Shown one piece after another: positions 10,001-15,742 of a stretch of DNA of 64,000 nucleotides. A program made the position numbers and the translations under genes. Source of the DNA: CAYMTV01 sp964393525 (GTDB lineage Bacteria; Patescibacteriota; Microgenomatia; Daviesbacterales; UBA10151); contig CAYMTV010000001.1 of the NCBI GenBank assembly GCA_964393525.1, forward strand, positions 80,692-144,691, read 5' to 3'. The notes below the pieces were generated by a model that saw nothing but the letters and a program-made list of their open reading frames with translations, was not told where the DNA came from and made no database searches. How positions within the stretch are numbered: the first letter of the stretch is position 1; each line of letters opens with the position of its first letter.

Positions 10001-10835
10001 GAGGGTAAGCATGGACCGGATTAATATACTGGCAGCTGCCGCATGATCCTTCAAAAAAGGGATAGCCGTAATTTCCGCCTTTGATAATAATATTTAATTC
10101 CTCCCAGGAAAAATCCCCGACATCCCCTAAAATAATTTGCCCATCTAATAAAAAATTAAACCTGAAAGGGTTTCTTAGGCCATATGCCCAAATAGCGCCT
10201 TCTTTGCCGGATTGCCCGGCAAAAGGATTATCTTGCGGGATTGTGCCATCTTTGTTGATTCTTAAAAGCTTTCCGTGAATGTTTGATAAATCCTGCGAGT
10301 TGGCTCTTGTGTCATTATTGCCAATTGAAATCCAAAGCTTTCCATCCGGTCCGAAACGTAAACCTCCTGACTGGTGGATTAGATTTAGGGGTTTGGTAGA
10401 CTTAAGAAGTATTTTTTCACTTGAGGGATCTGCTGTGTCGCCATTTGTCGTAAACCTGGAAACTCTAAGTTCAAGCGGGTTTTTGTTAACATAAGAGATA
10501 TAAACAAACTTGTTGCTGGAAAACTGCGGATCGACAACAACACCCAATAAACCCCGCTCTCCCTCGCCATCAACCGATAAACTCAAGAAGGCATTAGGCA
10601 GTATCGAACCATTTTTGATAACTTTTACATTACCAAACTGTTCCGTGACAAGGATTCTTCCATCAGGGATAAATGCAAAATCGGTTGGATTATTAAATCC
10701 CCCGGCAACGGTTGTTTTAGTAAAGTTGGGTGGCAGAGCAAATACTGGAGAATTATTTGGAAGAAAAGTTGAAAAAAGTAACACCAAAAGTGCAGCAGGC
10801 AATAGTTTTATCAGCGATTCCAAAATTTTTTTCAT
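7026..10835 (-). CDS. Giant secreted multidomain protein: glucose/sorbosone dehydrogenase-like beta-propeller, PKD, four tandem repeat domains
   Basis: This 1269-residue protein has a signal peptide (about 1-33) and then a GSDH/PQQ-dependent sugar dehydrogenase-like propeller (about 35-365). The propeller shows GERGLLGVVVDPQF, HQSGGLRFGPDGKLW and GLRNPFRF. A PKD domain with YSWDFGDGS follows (about 370-455), then a second Ig-like segment and an InlB-B-type repeat (about 565-645). Four tandem copies of a roughly 130-residue domain come next (about 648-1165), each with YINxxxxKLTD, G-E-[ED]-GW and KLNCQ/WCxDLGL landmarks. A Ser/Pro/Thr tail closes the protein, without an LPxTG motif. Whether it is catalytic is doubtful because PQQ would have to come from outside; carbohydrate binding is an alternative. 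The start lies downstream of a TATAAT at 10884-10879. Confidence 0.92.
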   Translation of the reverse strand: MKKILESLIKLLPAALLVLLFSTFLPNNSPVFALPPNFTKTTVAGGFNNPTDFAFIPDGRILVTEQFGNVKVIKNGSILPNAFLSLSVDGEGERGLLGVVVDPQFSSNKFVYISYVNKNPLELRVSRFTTNGDTADPSSEKILLKSTKPLNLIHQSGGLRFGPDGKLWISIGNNDTRANSQDLSNIHGKLLRINKDGTIPQDNPFAGQSGKEGAIWAYGLRNPFRFNFLLDGQIILGDVGDFSWEELNIIIKGGNYGYPFFEGSCGSCQYINPVHAYPHNGQSAAVVSGFQYSGDKFPPDLPGSYFFGDFAMGFIKSMEIHEDGVLDHEEMFDEAAGTVVQMAQGTDGSLYFLTIYPGALLKINFASGNLPPVAKISANPTSGNIPLSVQFSSEGSNDPENSQLSYSWDFGDGSTSKEANPSHKYTSKGKFTAKLTVSDGHLNSETVSLEIFAGNNAPQINFFEPQNQAKYNAGQTINYSANATDPEDGTLPTSAFSWKIFFHHGTHIHPFLGPIDNVKSGSFKIPDTGEESADTWYEIELTVTDSQGLKTVDSREIFPNKVTLTFNTDPQGLGLTIDGLPVTAPHSQEAVVGFKFTLDAPSQTKADENFEFDSWSDDRTKTHQITTPQATTTYTAKFKSTGLGTGNLRFRVAEFGSNQNWLNKYINDVIVKLTDTSGNTVFVSKSTTKRSDGEDGWVEFNGLSPGTYGVLAYKSGSVGVWKKLNCQNPQGSFDNATIQNSNTEGFKAAWNNNITVVSNQTTWCTDLGLASKTTGNLRVRILNVTTNGSSYTVNGFINGATVKLTDITGNTVSKTLTSGKAFGNEDGWALFENTPEGTFGLIAHKAGFKGFLKKTSCSIEDTTNATIKNQNTDELTAAWNNNVAVQGGKTTYCFDLGLAPDAPQTGNLKVRVAEFGVDRSWINKYINDVKVKLTDASGSTVIKTLTSTNAFGSEEGWAQFDDVPAGTYGIMAYKSGYVGVWKKLNCQNPQGSFDNATINNQNTEGLTASWNENVAIVSDQTTWCTDLGLKSNTKGSLRVRITEFNSNKSWKGTYINGATLKLTDTAGNTVIQTLTSANAFGAEEGWVLFDNIDQGTYGVMAYKSGYEGFWKKLNCQDPQGSFEDATIQNSNTEVFKAAWNNNAKVIGGQITWCNDLGLIVKSIPSLQSQPLNFDNLDSTELASPSATLMPSPSLKPIIELSSPSPFPSITPALLPQISPSPTPSQTPSPSQSASPTPQPSSPSPISSINPIPSSLPTSQTPSSTPSPAN
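7362..8890 (-). repeat. Four tandem repeats of a ~130-residue domain, with near-identical DNA stretches
   Basis: Within the giant surface protein gene four domain copies follow each other. Parts of different copies remain almost identical at DNA level: a stretch of about 55 bases beginning near 7847 recurs near 8627, and a diverged version occurs near 7460. This indicates recent internal duplication or gene conversion. Boundaries are approximate. Confidence 0.8.
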
Positions 10836-10878
10836 CGAATTTCATAGGCAGAGGAAGGTGGTGCTCAAAAGCAGCCGT

Positions 10879-10884
10879 ATTATA
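10879..10884 (-). promoter_or_regulatory. -10 element for the giant surface protein gene
   Basis: A perfect TATAAT on the minus strand is about 43 bases upstream of the ATG at 10835. It lies at the edge of a cluster of small inverted repeats. No convincing -35 was found. Confidence 0.45.
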
Positions 10885-10974
10885 CTCGCAGAATGAGACG
10901 AAGTCTCTTCTCCGAATAGAGCTTCGCTCATACTCGCAGAATAAATTCTGCTCATAATTCTAAAGCAGAATTAT
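10881..10974. repeat. Cluster of four short hairpins with a repeated 11-base unit
   Basis: Four small inverted repeats follow each other: GAGAC-GAA-GTCTC (10895-10907), GAGC-TTC-GCTC (10919-10929), CAGAAT-AA-ATTCTG (10937-10950) and ATAATTCT-AAAGC-AGAATTAT (10954-10974). The unit TACTCGCAGAA occurs twice (10883 and 10931). The block fills much of the gap between the sortase gene and the giant surface protein gene and resembles a decayed dispersed palindromic element. Confidence 0.7.
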
Positions 10975-11006
10975 ATAGCTATGGGTCAAGTAAGGCAAGT
11001 TATAGG

Positions 11007-11765
11007 TTAGTTTTCTAAGACTTTTTCTTCCTGAGCAAAAACTATTAGCCTCTGCCAATTGGTGCCAGGCGGCCAGCAGGTGGATAAAATTAAATCGGCA
11101 TTTGCCTGTCTGATTGTTTCCAGATCCTGCGGTCCAATAATTTTTTTATCGGTTATTTTATAATAGTAAGTTTTCCCCCTGAAGTTAATTTTTATCTCAT
11201 CTGAAACCTCAGTATCTTTCAAGGCATAAAATTTGGCATTCCATTGTTCGACGTTAAAAAGAGTATCCGTCGAATGGGCAAATAAGAAAACCGAACCGCC
11301 CTCGCCGGGGTAATAGGAGCCATTAGCATGAGCAATGCCTTTTTTTAGTTCTTCTTTATAAATGGCTTCATTTGAGGCGTCAACATTGGGGATAATATTT
11401 GAGGTAAGGTTGATACTGGGGATGGATAAAAAAAACTCGTTACTTTTAAATTCTTCCCCGTTTGTTAATACGAAATTTTCCGAATATGTGTTTGGATCTT
11501 TCTTGAGATTGAGATTAAATTGGGGCTGTCTTTGGGGTTTGACTATCTCATAAATTGCCGAGGCTATTGGGAGAGTAGTTGTAGTTATACTAAAAACTGA
11601 GATAAATAAAAGACCTATGGCAATAGATTGCAGTAAATAATTTTTTCTTTGGTAGGGTTTGGGTTCTACTGTAAGATAAAGAACTCCCTGGCAAATTTTT
11701 TGCTCGTTGCTGTTAAATAAGTTAACTGCGCACTTTGGTAAGTAATATTTAACCGTCCTGCTCAT
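11007..11765 (-). CDS. Sortase (LPxTG transpeptidase)
   Basis: The 252-residue protein has one N-proximal membrane anchor (about residues 43-72) and a C-terminal sortase beta-barrel. The catalytic triad is visible: His in FLFAHSTD (near 164), Cys230 in LILSTCWPPG and Arg239 in NWQRLIVF. It cleaves LPxTG-type signals on exported proteins and transfers them to an envelope acceptor. The likely substrate is encoded at 6221-6847 in the same minus-strand block. The cytoplasmic N-terminus is longer than in minimal sortases. A perfect extended -10 lies 35 bases upstream. The sortase class was not determined. Confidence 0.93.
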   Translation of the reverse strand: MSRTVKYYLPKCAVNLFNSNEQKICQGVLYLTVEPKPYQRKNYLLQSIAIGLLFISVFSITTTTLPIASAIYEIVKPQRQPQFNLNLKKDPNTYSENFVLTNGEEFKSNEFFLSIPSINLTSNIIPNVDASNEAIYKEELKKGIAHANGSYYPGEGGSVFLFAHSTDTLFNVEQWNAKFYALKDTEVSDEIKINFRGKTYYYKITDKKIIGPQDLETIRQANADLILSTCWPPGTNWQRLIVFAQEEKVLEN

Positions 11766-11800
11766 AAAAATTTTTAAGGCAGAAAGGTTTAAGTTTGCAG

Positions 11801-11809
11801 ATTATATCA
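11801..11809 (-). promoter_or_regulatory. Extended -10 promoter of the sortase gene
   Basis: The minus strand reads TGATATAAT, a perfect TGn-TATAAT extended -10, followed by a leader of roughly 30 bases before the ATG at 11765. Confidence 0.55.
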
Positions 11810-11838
11810 CAGGCCTTTAATTTTTATCTTAGAAATTT

Positions 11839-11844
11839 TAAAAT
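11839..11844 (+). promoter_or_regulatory. -10 element, leaderless promoter of dgkA
   Basis: TAAAAT ends eight bases before the ATG at 11853 and no ribosome-binding sequence is present. Confidence 0.4.
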
Positions 11845-11852
11845 GATAATAT

Positions 11853-12215
11853 ATGGCCAAATCTTTTAATATTCTTTCATTTAAACACGCTTTAACCGGA
11901 ATCTGGACAGCGCTAACTGAGCAACCCAATTTTAAATTTCACCTTATTGCCACCGCCCTAGCACTTTTTTTAGCTTTGTATTTTCAGGTTTCCGGATTTG
12001 AATGGTTGGTTTTGATACTCACCATTGGTTTGGTAATAAGTTTGGAACTTACCAATACTGCTATTGAAGAAATTGTTAATTCTTTTACCGAGGAGGTTCA
12101 TCCGGCAGCTAAAAAAGCAAAAGATGTAGCAGCGGGCGCTGTACTAATTATCTCTATTACGGCTTTAATAATTGGCATATACATTTTCCTGCCCTATATA
12201 TTAAACCTTATTTAG
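11853..12215 (+). CDS. dgkA: Diacylglycerol kinase / undecaprenol kinase family protein
   Basis: The 120-residue integral membrane protein matches the compact prokaryotic DgkA family. It has an amphipathic N-terminus with FKHALTGIWTALTEQPNF, three membrane helices, and the signature ELTNTAIEEIV (near residues 69-79) followed by KDVAAGAVL, which form the ATP and metal site. It phosphorylates diacylglycerol or, as in Gram-positive homologues, undecaprenol, which would feed the lipid carrier used by the glycan genes in this window. The 3' end overlaps the convergent gene by eight bases. Family assignment is firm; the lipid substrate is inferred. Confidence 0.94.
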   Translation: MAKSFNILSFKHALTGIWTALTEQPNFKFHLIATALALFLALYFQVSGFEWLVLILTIGLVISLELTNTAIEEIVNSFTEEVHPAAKKAKDVAAGAVLIISITALIIGIYIFLPYILNLI

Positions 12216-13788
12216 GTATTCTTTTCTGCAGTTTGAACGAGCCGATTTCTTTTTCCCAGCCGATATCGGTAAAGTAGCCCTCAACTCTTAAATACTCATC
12301 AATAAAATATTGAGGAACACCATATAAAGGTTCAATAATTAAGTATCTTTTTTTTGGTAAGGCGTCTTGAGCGTCAACTACTTTTAAATTTCCCGGATAG
12401 CCGGGAGCATTTTTGTTACCCCATATGGGCAAAAACCCATATTTATTTTTTCCATACCATTCAAATAAATAACTCCAGGTAGTATTAATATCCAAAGGGA
12501 TAGAAATTGCTTTTATGGCAAAGTCTTCACCTTTTGCATCCGCATAGATCATGTCTATAATTTTCAGCTCATCTGACAAAAGCATTCTTTCCTGCGGGGT
12601 AATAACCGGCATTGTTCCGCTGGAGTTTTTGCTTAAAATAAAATTTAAATTTGCCGATATGATTAGGGCCAAAATTAAGTAAGATATTTTTCTAAAAAAA
12701 CCGGGTCTGTCAAAAAGGAATCCTAAAATTAGAGCTGTCAGGATAATTAAAACACTCGATACTCCAACATCATAAAAATAAAATGACTCACCGACTGTTC
12801 TTCCACCGGCGATTAAATAAAAAAAGAATAGCCCAAAAAACCAGATGCTTAAAAATAAAATTGGTTTTCTAAAATCTTTAAATTTTTTGGCAATGATGAT
12901 AACTGCAATTAGTAATGTTAACCCGGGGATGATCCCGGGAAAAAATTGTCCGCTTAAATTAAATGAAATCATTTTTAAAACTGTATTCAGAAAATGTGAG
13001 ACTATAGCAATTAAATCCTTATTTGTTTGCAAACCAAAGATGCTCAAAAGACCATTTACCCCGCGGAAGTTAAATTTCAGTTCGGCAATTATGAAAGATG
13101 CTATTGAAAATAAAAATCCAAACAGCGCAAATATCCAGTACTTAAAATGAACTTTCTTAAGTTCCTTAAAATTTACTGCTAAGATTATTAAAACCGGGAC
13201 TAAAAGGTAAGTTAAGGTTAACTCAAGCTGCATTGAAGCGCCTAAAGCAACAGCTGCAAGTGTAAGCCCCAATCCCTTTTTTTGAAAAACAGTTAGAGCC
13301 AGTCCCAAAAAAGTTAACATTACGGATAAGCTTGCCAAAGAAGGGTTTCCCATGTATAAACTAAACTGGCTTTGTTCAAAAGAAATTGCAAAAAATAAAG
13401 CTGAGAGAAGACCAATTTTTTCTACCAAAGACCCGTCAAAACTTTTTGAGGAAAAGATTGCTTTGACGGTAAAGTAGATTAAAATTACCCCAAAGACATT
13501 AAAGATCCTTAGGAAAGCAGACAATAAAAAAGGATTTCCCGAAGTTATAAAGTATATTGGTGTTATGATGTAGTAATATAAAACCCCGTGATAAAGACCT
13601 ACTTCCCCATAAGAAGTTGATGGTCCGATAAGCTGCGGGTCTCCCGAGATAATTTTTTTGGCTATGAAAGCATCCCTGGCCTGATCAAAGCCAAAATAAG
13701 TATTGGTTGGAAAATATAAAAATCTGATTATTAATCCCAAAAGAAAGATTAATATTAATACTTTATGTTTTGAGATAATTTGTCGCAC
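12208..13788 (-). CDS. GT-C membrane glycosyltransferase (ArnT/RgtA-like) with D-Q-x-RD motif
   Basis: The 526-residue polytopic protein begins with GTG at 13788. The first outer loop holds GFDQARDAF and, 25 residues on, LIGPSTS then a Y-rich YHGVLYYY. The same arrangement occurs in the genes at 39924 and 54824, so the three form one paralogous family. GT-C enzymes of this kind use the acidic loop residues to transfer sugar from a polyprenyl-phosphate donor on the outer membrane face. The C-terminal soluble tail is about 130 residues. A -35/-10 pair (TTGTTT, 17 bases, TAACAT) ends nine bases before the start. Acceptor unknown. Confidence 0.88.
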   Translation of the reverse strand: MRQIISKHKVLILIFLLGLIIRFLYFPTNTYFGFDQARDAFIAKKIISGDPQLIGPSTSYGEVGLYHGVLYYYIITPIYFITSGNPFLLSAFLRIFNVFGVILIYFTVKAIFSSKSFDGSLVEKIGLLSALFFAISFEQSQFSLYMGNPSLASLSVMLTFLGLALTVFQKKGLGLTLAAVALGASMQLELTLTYLLVPVLIILAVNFKELKKVHFKYWIFALFGFLFSIASFIIAELKFNFRGVNGLLSIFGLQTNKDLIAIVSHFLNTVLKMISFNLSGQFFPGIIPGLTLLIAVIIIAKKFKDFRKPILFLSIWFFGLFFFYLIAGGRTVGESFYFYDVGVSSVLIILTALILGFLFDRPGFFRKISYLILALIISANLNFILSKNSSGTMPVITPQERMLLSDELKIIDMIYADAKGEDFAIKAISIPLDINTTWSYLFEWYGKNKYGFLPIWGNKNAPGYPGNLKVVDAQDALPKKRYLIIEPLYGVPQYFIDEYLRVEGYFTDIGWEKEIGSFKLQKRIPK

Positions 13789-13832
13789 TCTTGATCTATG
13801 TTAAAGATTTTAGGAGGTTAAAACAATTGTTA

Positions 13833-13852
13833 GCTTGAATAATTCTTTAAAG
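13833..13852 (+). repeat. 20-bp direct repeat, left copy flanking the rhomboid gene
   Basis: This 20-base sequence recurs without mismatch at 14538-14557, bracketing the rhomboid gene. The left copy contains TTGAAT (13836-13841), which sits 16 bases from a TATTAT hexamer (13858-13863) and could serve as the -35 of the rhomboid promoter. Confidence 0.9.
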
Positions 13853-13874
13853 ATGAATATTATCTTAGAAAGTT

Positions 13875-14543
13875 ATGATACCGATATCCGATTCGCATCC
13901 GGCCGGAAAATTTCCTTTTTGGGTGATAGTTATCATTGTTTTAAATGTTTACTTTTTTTATCTGGAACTGACCGCACCCAGCACGGATTTTTTCATCAGC
14001 CAGTATGCACTAATACCTGCAGCAGTAGATTTTTCTAATTTGTCATCACTGACTCCTTTTATCACCAGCCAGTTTCTGCATGGGGGATTTTTGCATATTA
14101 TTTCCAACATGCTTTTTTTGTGGGTATTTGGTGATAATGTTGAGGCCAAAATGGGAAAATTAATATTCCCCTTTATTTATCTACTTTCCGGAGTAGTCGG
14201 CGGATTTGCTCAATACATTTTTATCCCGGACTCAACTATACCAATGCTTGGTGCATCAGGCGCGGTGGCTGGAGTTCTTGGGGCTTACTTTGCCTGGTTT
14301 CCTCATCACAGCGTTAAAACCTTGGTGCCTGTTTTTGGTTTCTTGACTGTGGTAAATATCCCTGCCTCTTTTATGCTATTTTACTGGTTTATCACACAGC
14401 TATTTTCCGGGGCATTTTCTTTAGGGATTGATCAGGGGGCGATGGGCGGGGTGGCGTACTTTGCCCATATTGGCGGGTTTGCAACCGGTTTCTTTTTTGC
14501 CAAAATTATTTCTCCGACAAAGCGCTTGGGAGAACATGCTTGA
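13875..14543 (+). CDS. Rhomboid family intramembrane serine protease
   Basis: The 222-residue protein has six or more membrane helices and all rhomboid landmarks: the HGGFLHIISNMLFLWVFG loop-helix (near residue 75), catalytic Ser in GASGAVAG (near 134) and catalytic His in AHIGGFATG (near 199). It cleaves transmembrane segments of other membrane proteins within the bilayer. The start at 13875 follows a TTGAAT-16-TATTAT promoter. The gene is the only plus-strand gene between two minus-strand neighbours, and a perfect 20-bp direct repeat flanks it, as if it was inserted there. Substrates are unknown; surface proteins encoded nearby are candidates. Confidence 0.94.
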   Translation: MIPISDSHPAGKFPFWVIVIIVLNVYFFYLELTAPSTDFFISQYALIPAAVDFSNLSSLTPFITSQFLHGGFLHIISNMLFLWVFGDNVEAKMGKLIFPFIYLLSGVVGGFAQYIFIPDSTIPMLGASGAVAGVLGAYFAWFPHHSVKTLVPVFGFLTVVNIPASFMLFYWFITQLFSGAFSLGIDQGAMGGVAYFAHIGGFATGFFFAKIISPTKRLGEHA

Positions 14544-14557
14544 ATAATTCTTTAAAG
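14538..14557 (+). repeat. 20-bp direct repeat, right copy flanking the rhomboid gene
   Basis: This is the exact second copy of the sequence at 13833-13852. It spans the rhomboid stop codon (14541-14543) and the last codons of the convergent aminopeptidase gene. Confidence 0.9.
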
Positions 14558-15652
14558 TTCAATTAAGTTTTTGGAAGAATTGGTTAATTGTTTAAGTGTA
14601 TTTCCTTCAATAACAAACAGGTCCTCAATTCTTACCCCGCCGAAACCAGGAATATAAATACCCGGTTCAATTGAAAAAACCATGCCTTCTAAAAGATCAT
14701 GCTTGCTTTTTGGAGTAAGAGAAGCCGGTTCATGAACCATCAGCCCAATTCCATGCCCCAAAGAGTGGGGGATATTAGGATAGCCTTTTGACTTAATATA
14801 TTCTCTTACTAAAAGATCTGCACTTTTTGCCGGAATTTTTTCTTTCAGCATGAGCTTTTTATTTATAAACTCGACTGCTTTCTCCTGCGCTTGTAGAACT
14901 ACATTATATATATGCTTTTGTTTTTCACCTGCTTGCCCAAAAAAAACAGTCCTTGTCATATCCGAGCAGTAGTTTTCAAATTTCACCCCAAAATCCAAAA
15001 GAATGAACTGGCCGTTTTTTTCTTCAAGTCTTATTTTGCTTGTTTGGTGATGGGGGACTGAAGAGTGATTGCCAAAAGCCACAATTGGTTCAAAAGAAAG
15101 ATCAGCGCCTTTTTTCCTGAAGAAATATTCGAGCTCGTGAGCCAGTTCTTTTTCCGAAGCCCCTTTTTTAATCTTTTTAAGAATATACTCAAAACCTTGA
15201 TCGCCAATCTGACAAGCATTGTAAATTAAATCAATCTCCCCTTTATCTTTAATTATTCTTATCTCAGAAACGTTAAAATTAGTTATTTTTTTAAAAAACG
15301 GTTTAAGGGTTTTATATTCGGCAAAACTTATATCATCCTCTTCTAACCCTAGTTTTTTTATTTCATATTTTTTTGCCAAATTTTCCGCCAAATCCTTAAA
15401 TGGACTGTTGGCAGTAATTTCCAAAAGCTTAAAATGCTTAATTTCTCCCAAGACCGCCTCGCTGTATCTTCCGTCTGTAATAATGAATTGAGCTTTTAGG
15501 GTAATCAGTAGAAATACTTCCCGCTCCAAATTGGTAAAATTGGAGAATCCGGTAAGATAAGTAATATTTGGTATATAGGAAATAAGCAAGGCATCAAGCC
15601 CCGCACCCGTAAATAGCTTTCTTAATTTTTCCACCCTTTTTTGATAATCCAT
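14552..15652 (-). CDS. M24 family aminopeptidase (Xaa-Pro aminopeptidase/dipeptidase-like)
   Basis: The 366-residue protein has the creatinase-like N-terminal domain (about 1-130) and the pita-bread M24 domain. The five metal ligands are visible: Asp in LLDFGV, Asp in SDMTRT, His in SLGHGIG, Glu in IEPGIY and Glu in VRIED. It removes N-terminal residues before proline, or splits X-Pro dipeptides, in the cytoplasm. Length and domain order fit PepQ/PepP enzymes of Gram-positive type, and the two cannot be separated by eye. A TTGAAA-16-TAGAAT promoter ends seven bases before the ATG, so the mRNA is probably leaderless. Confidence 0.94.
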   Translation of the reverse strand: MDYQKRVEKLRKLFTGAGLDALLISYIPNITYLTGFSNFTNLEREVFLLITLKAQFIITDGRYSEAVLGEIKHFKLLEITANSPFKDLAENLAKKYEIKKLGLEEDDISFAEYKTLKPFFKKITNFNVSEIRIIKDKGEIDLIYNACQIGDQGFEYILKKIKKGASEKELAHELEYFFRKKGADLSFEPIVAFGNHSSVPHHQTSKIRLEEKNGQFILLDFGVKFENYCSDMTRTVFFGQAGEKQKHIYNVVLQAQEKAVEFINKKLMLKEKIPAKSADLLVREYIKSKGYPNIPHSLGHGIGLMVHEPASLTPKSKHDLLEGMVFSIEPGIYIPGFGGVRIEDLFVIEGNTLKQLTNSSKNLIEL

Positions 15653-15659
15653 GAAGAAT

Positions 15660-15687
15660 ATTCTAACTGATTAATGAAACATTTCAA
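15660..15687 (-). promoter_or_regulatory. Leaderless promoter of the M24 aminopeptidase gene
   Basis: On the minus strand TTGAAA (-35), a 16-base spacer and TAGAAT (-10, 15665-15660) are followed by seven bases and the ATG at 15652, with no room for a ribosome-binding site. Confidence 0.55.
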
Positions 15688-15694
15688 ACAATTG

Positions 15695-15723
15695 TTGACT
15701 TTGGTATATAGTTTAGAGATTAT
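15695..15723 (+). promoter_or_regulatory. Sigma70-type promoter of the large M23 peptidase gene
   Basis: TTGACT at 15695-15700, a 17-base spacer and GATTAT at 15718-15723 precede the GTG start at 15743 by 19 bases. Confidence 0.5.
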
Positions 15724-15742
15724 CTAATAAGAGCAAAAGAAA

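Noticed and set aside
13835..14038. Alternative plus-strand frame of 67 codons at the rhomboid start
   Set aside because: It overlaps the rhomboid gene in another frame and lacks conserved sequence.
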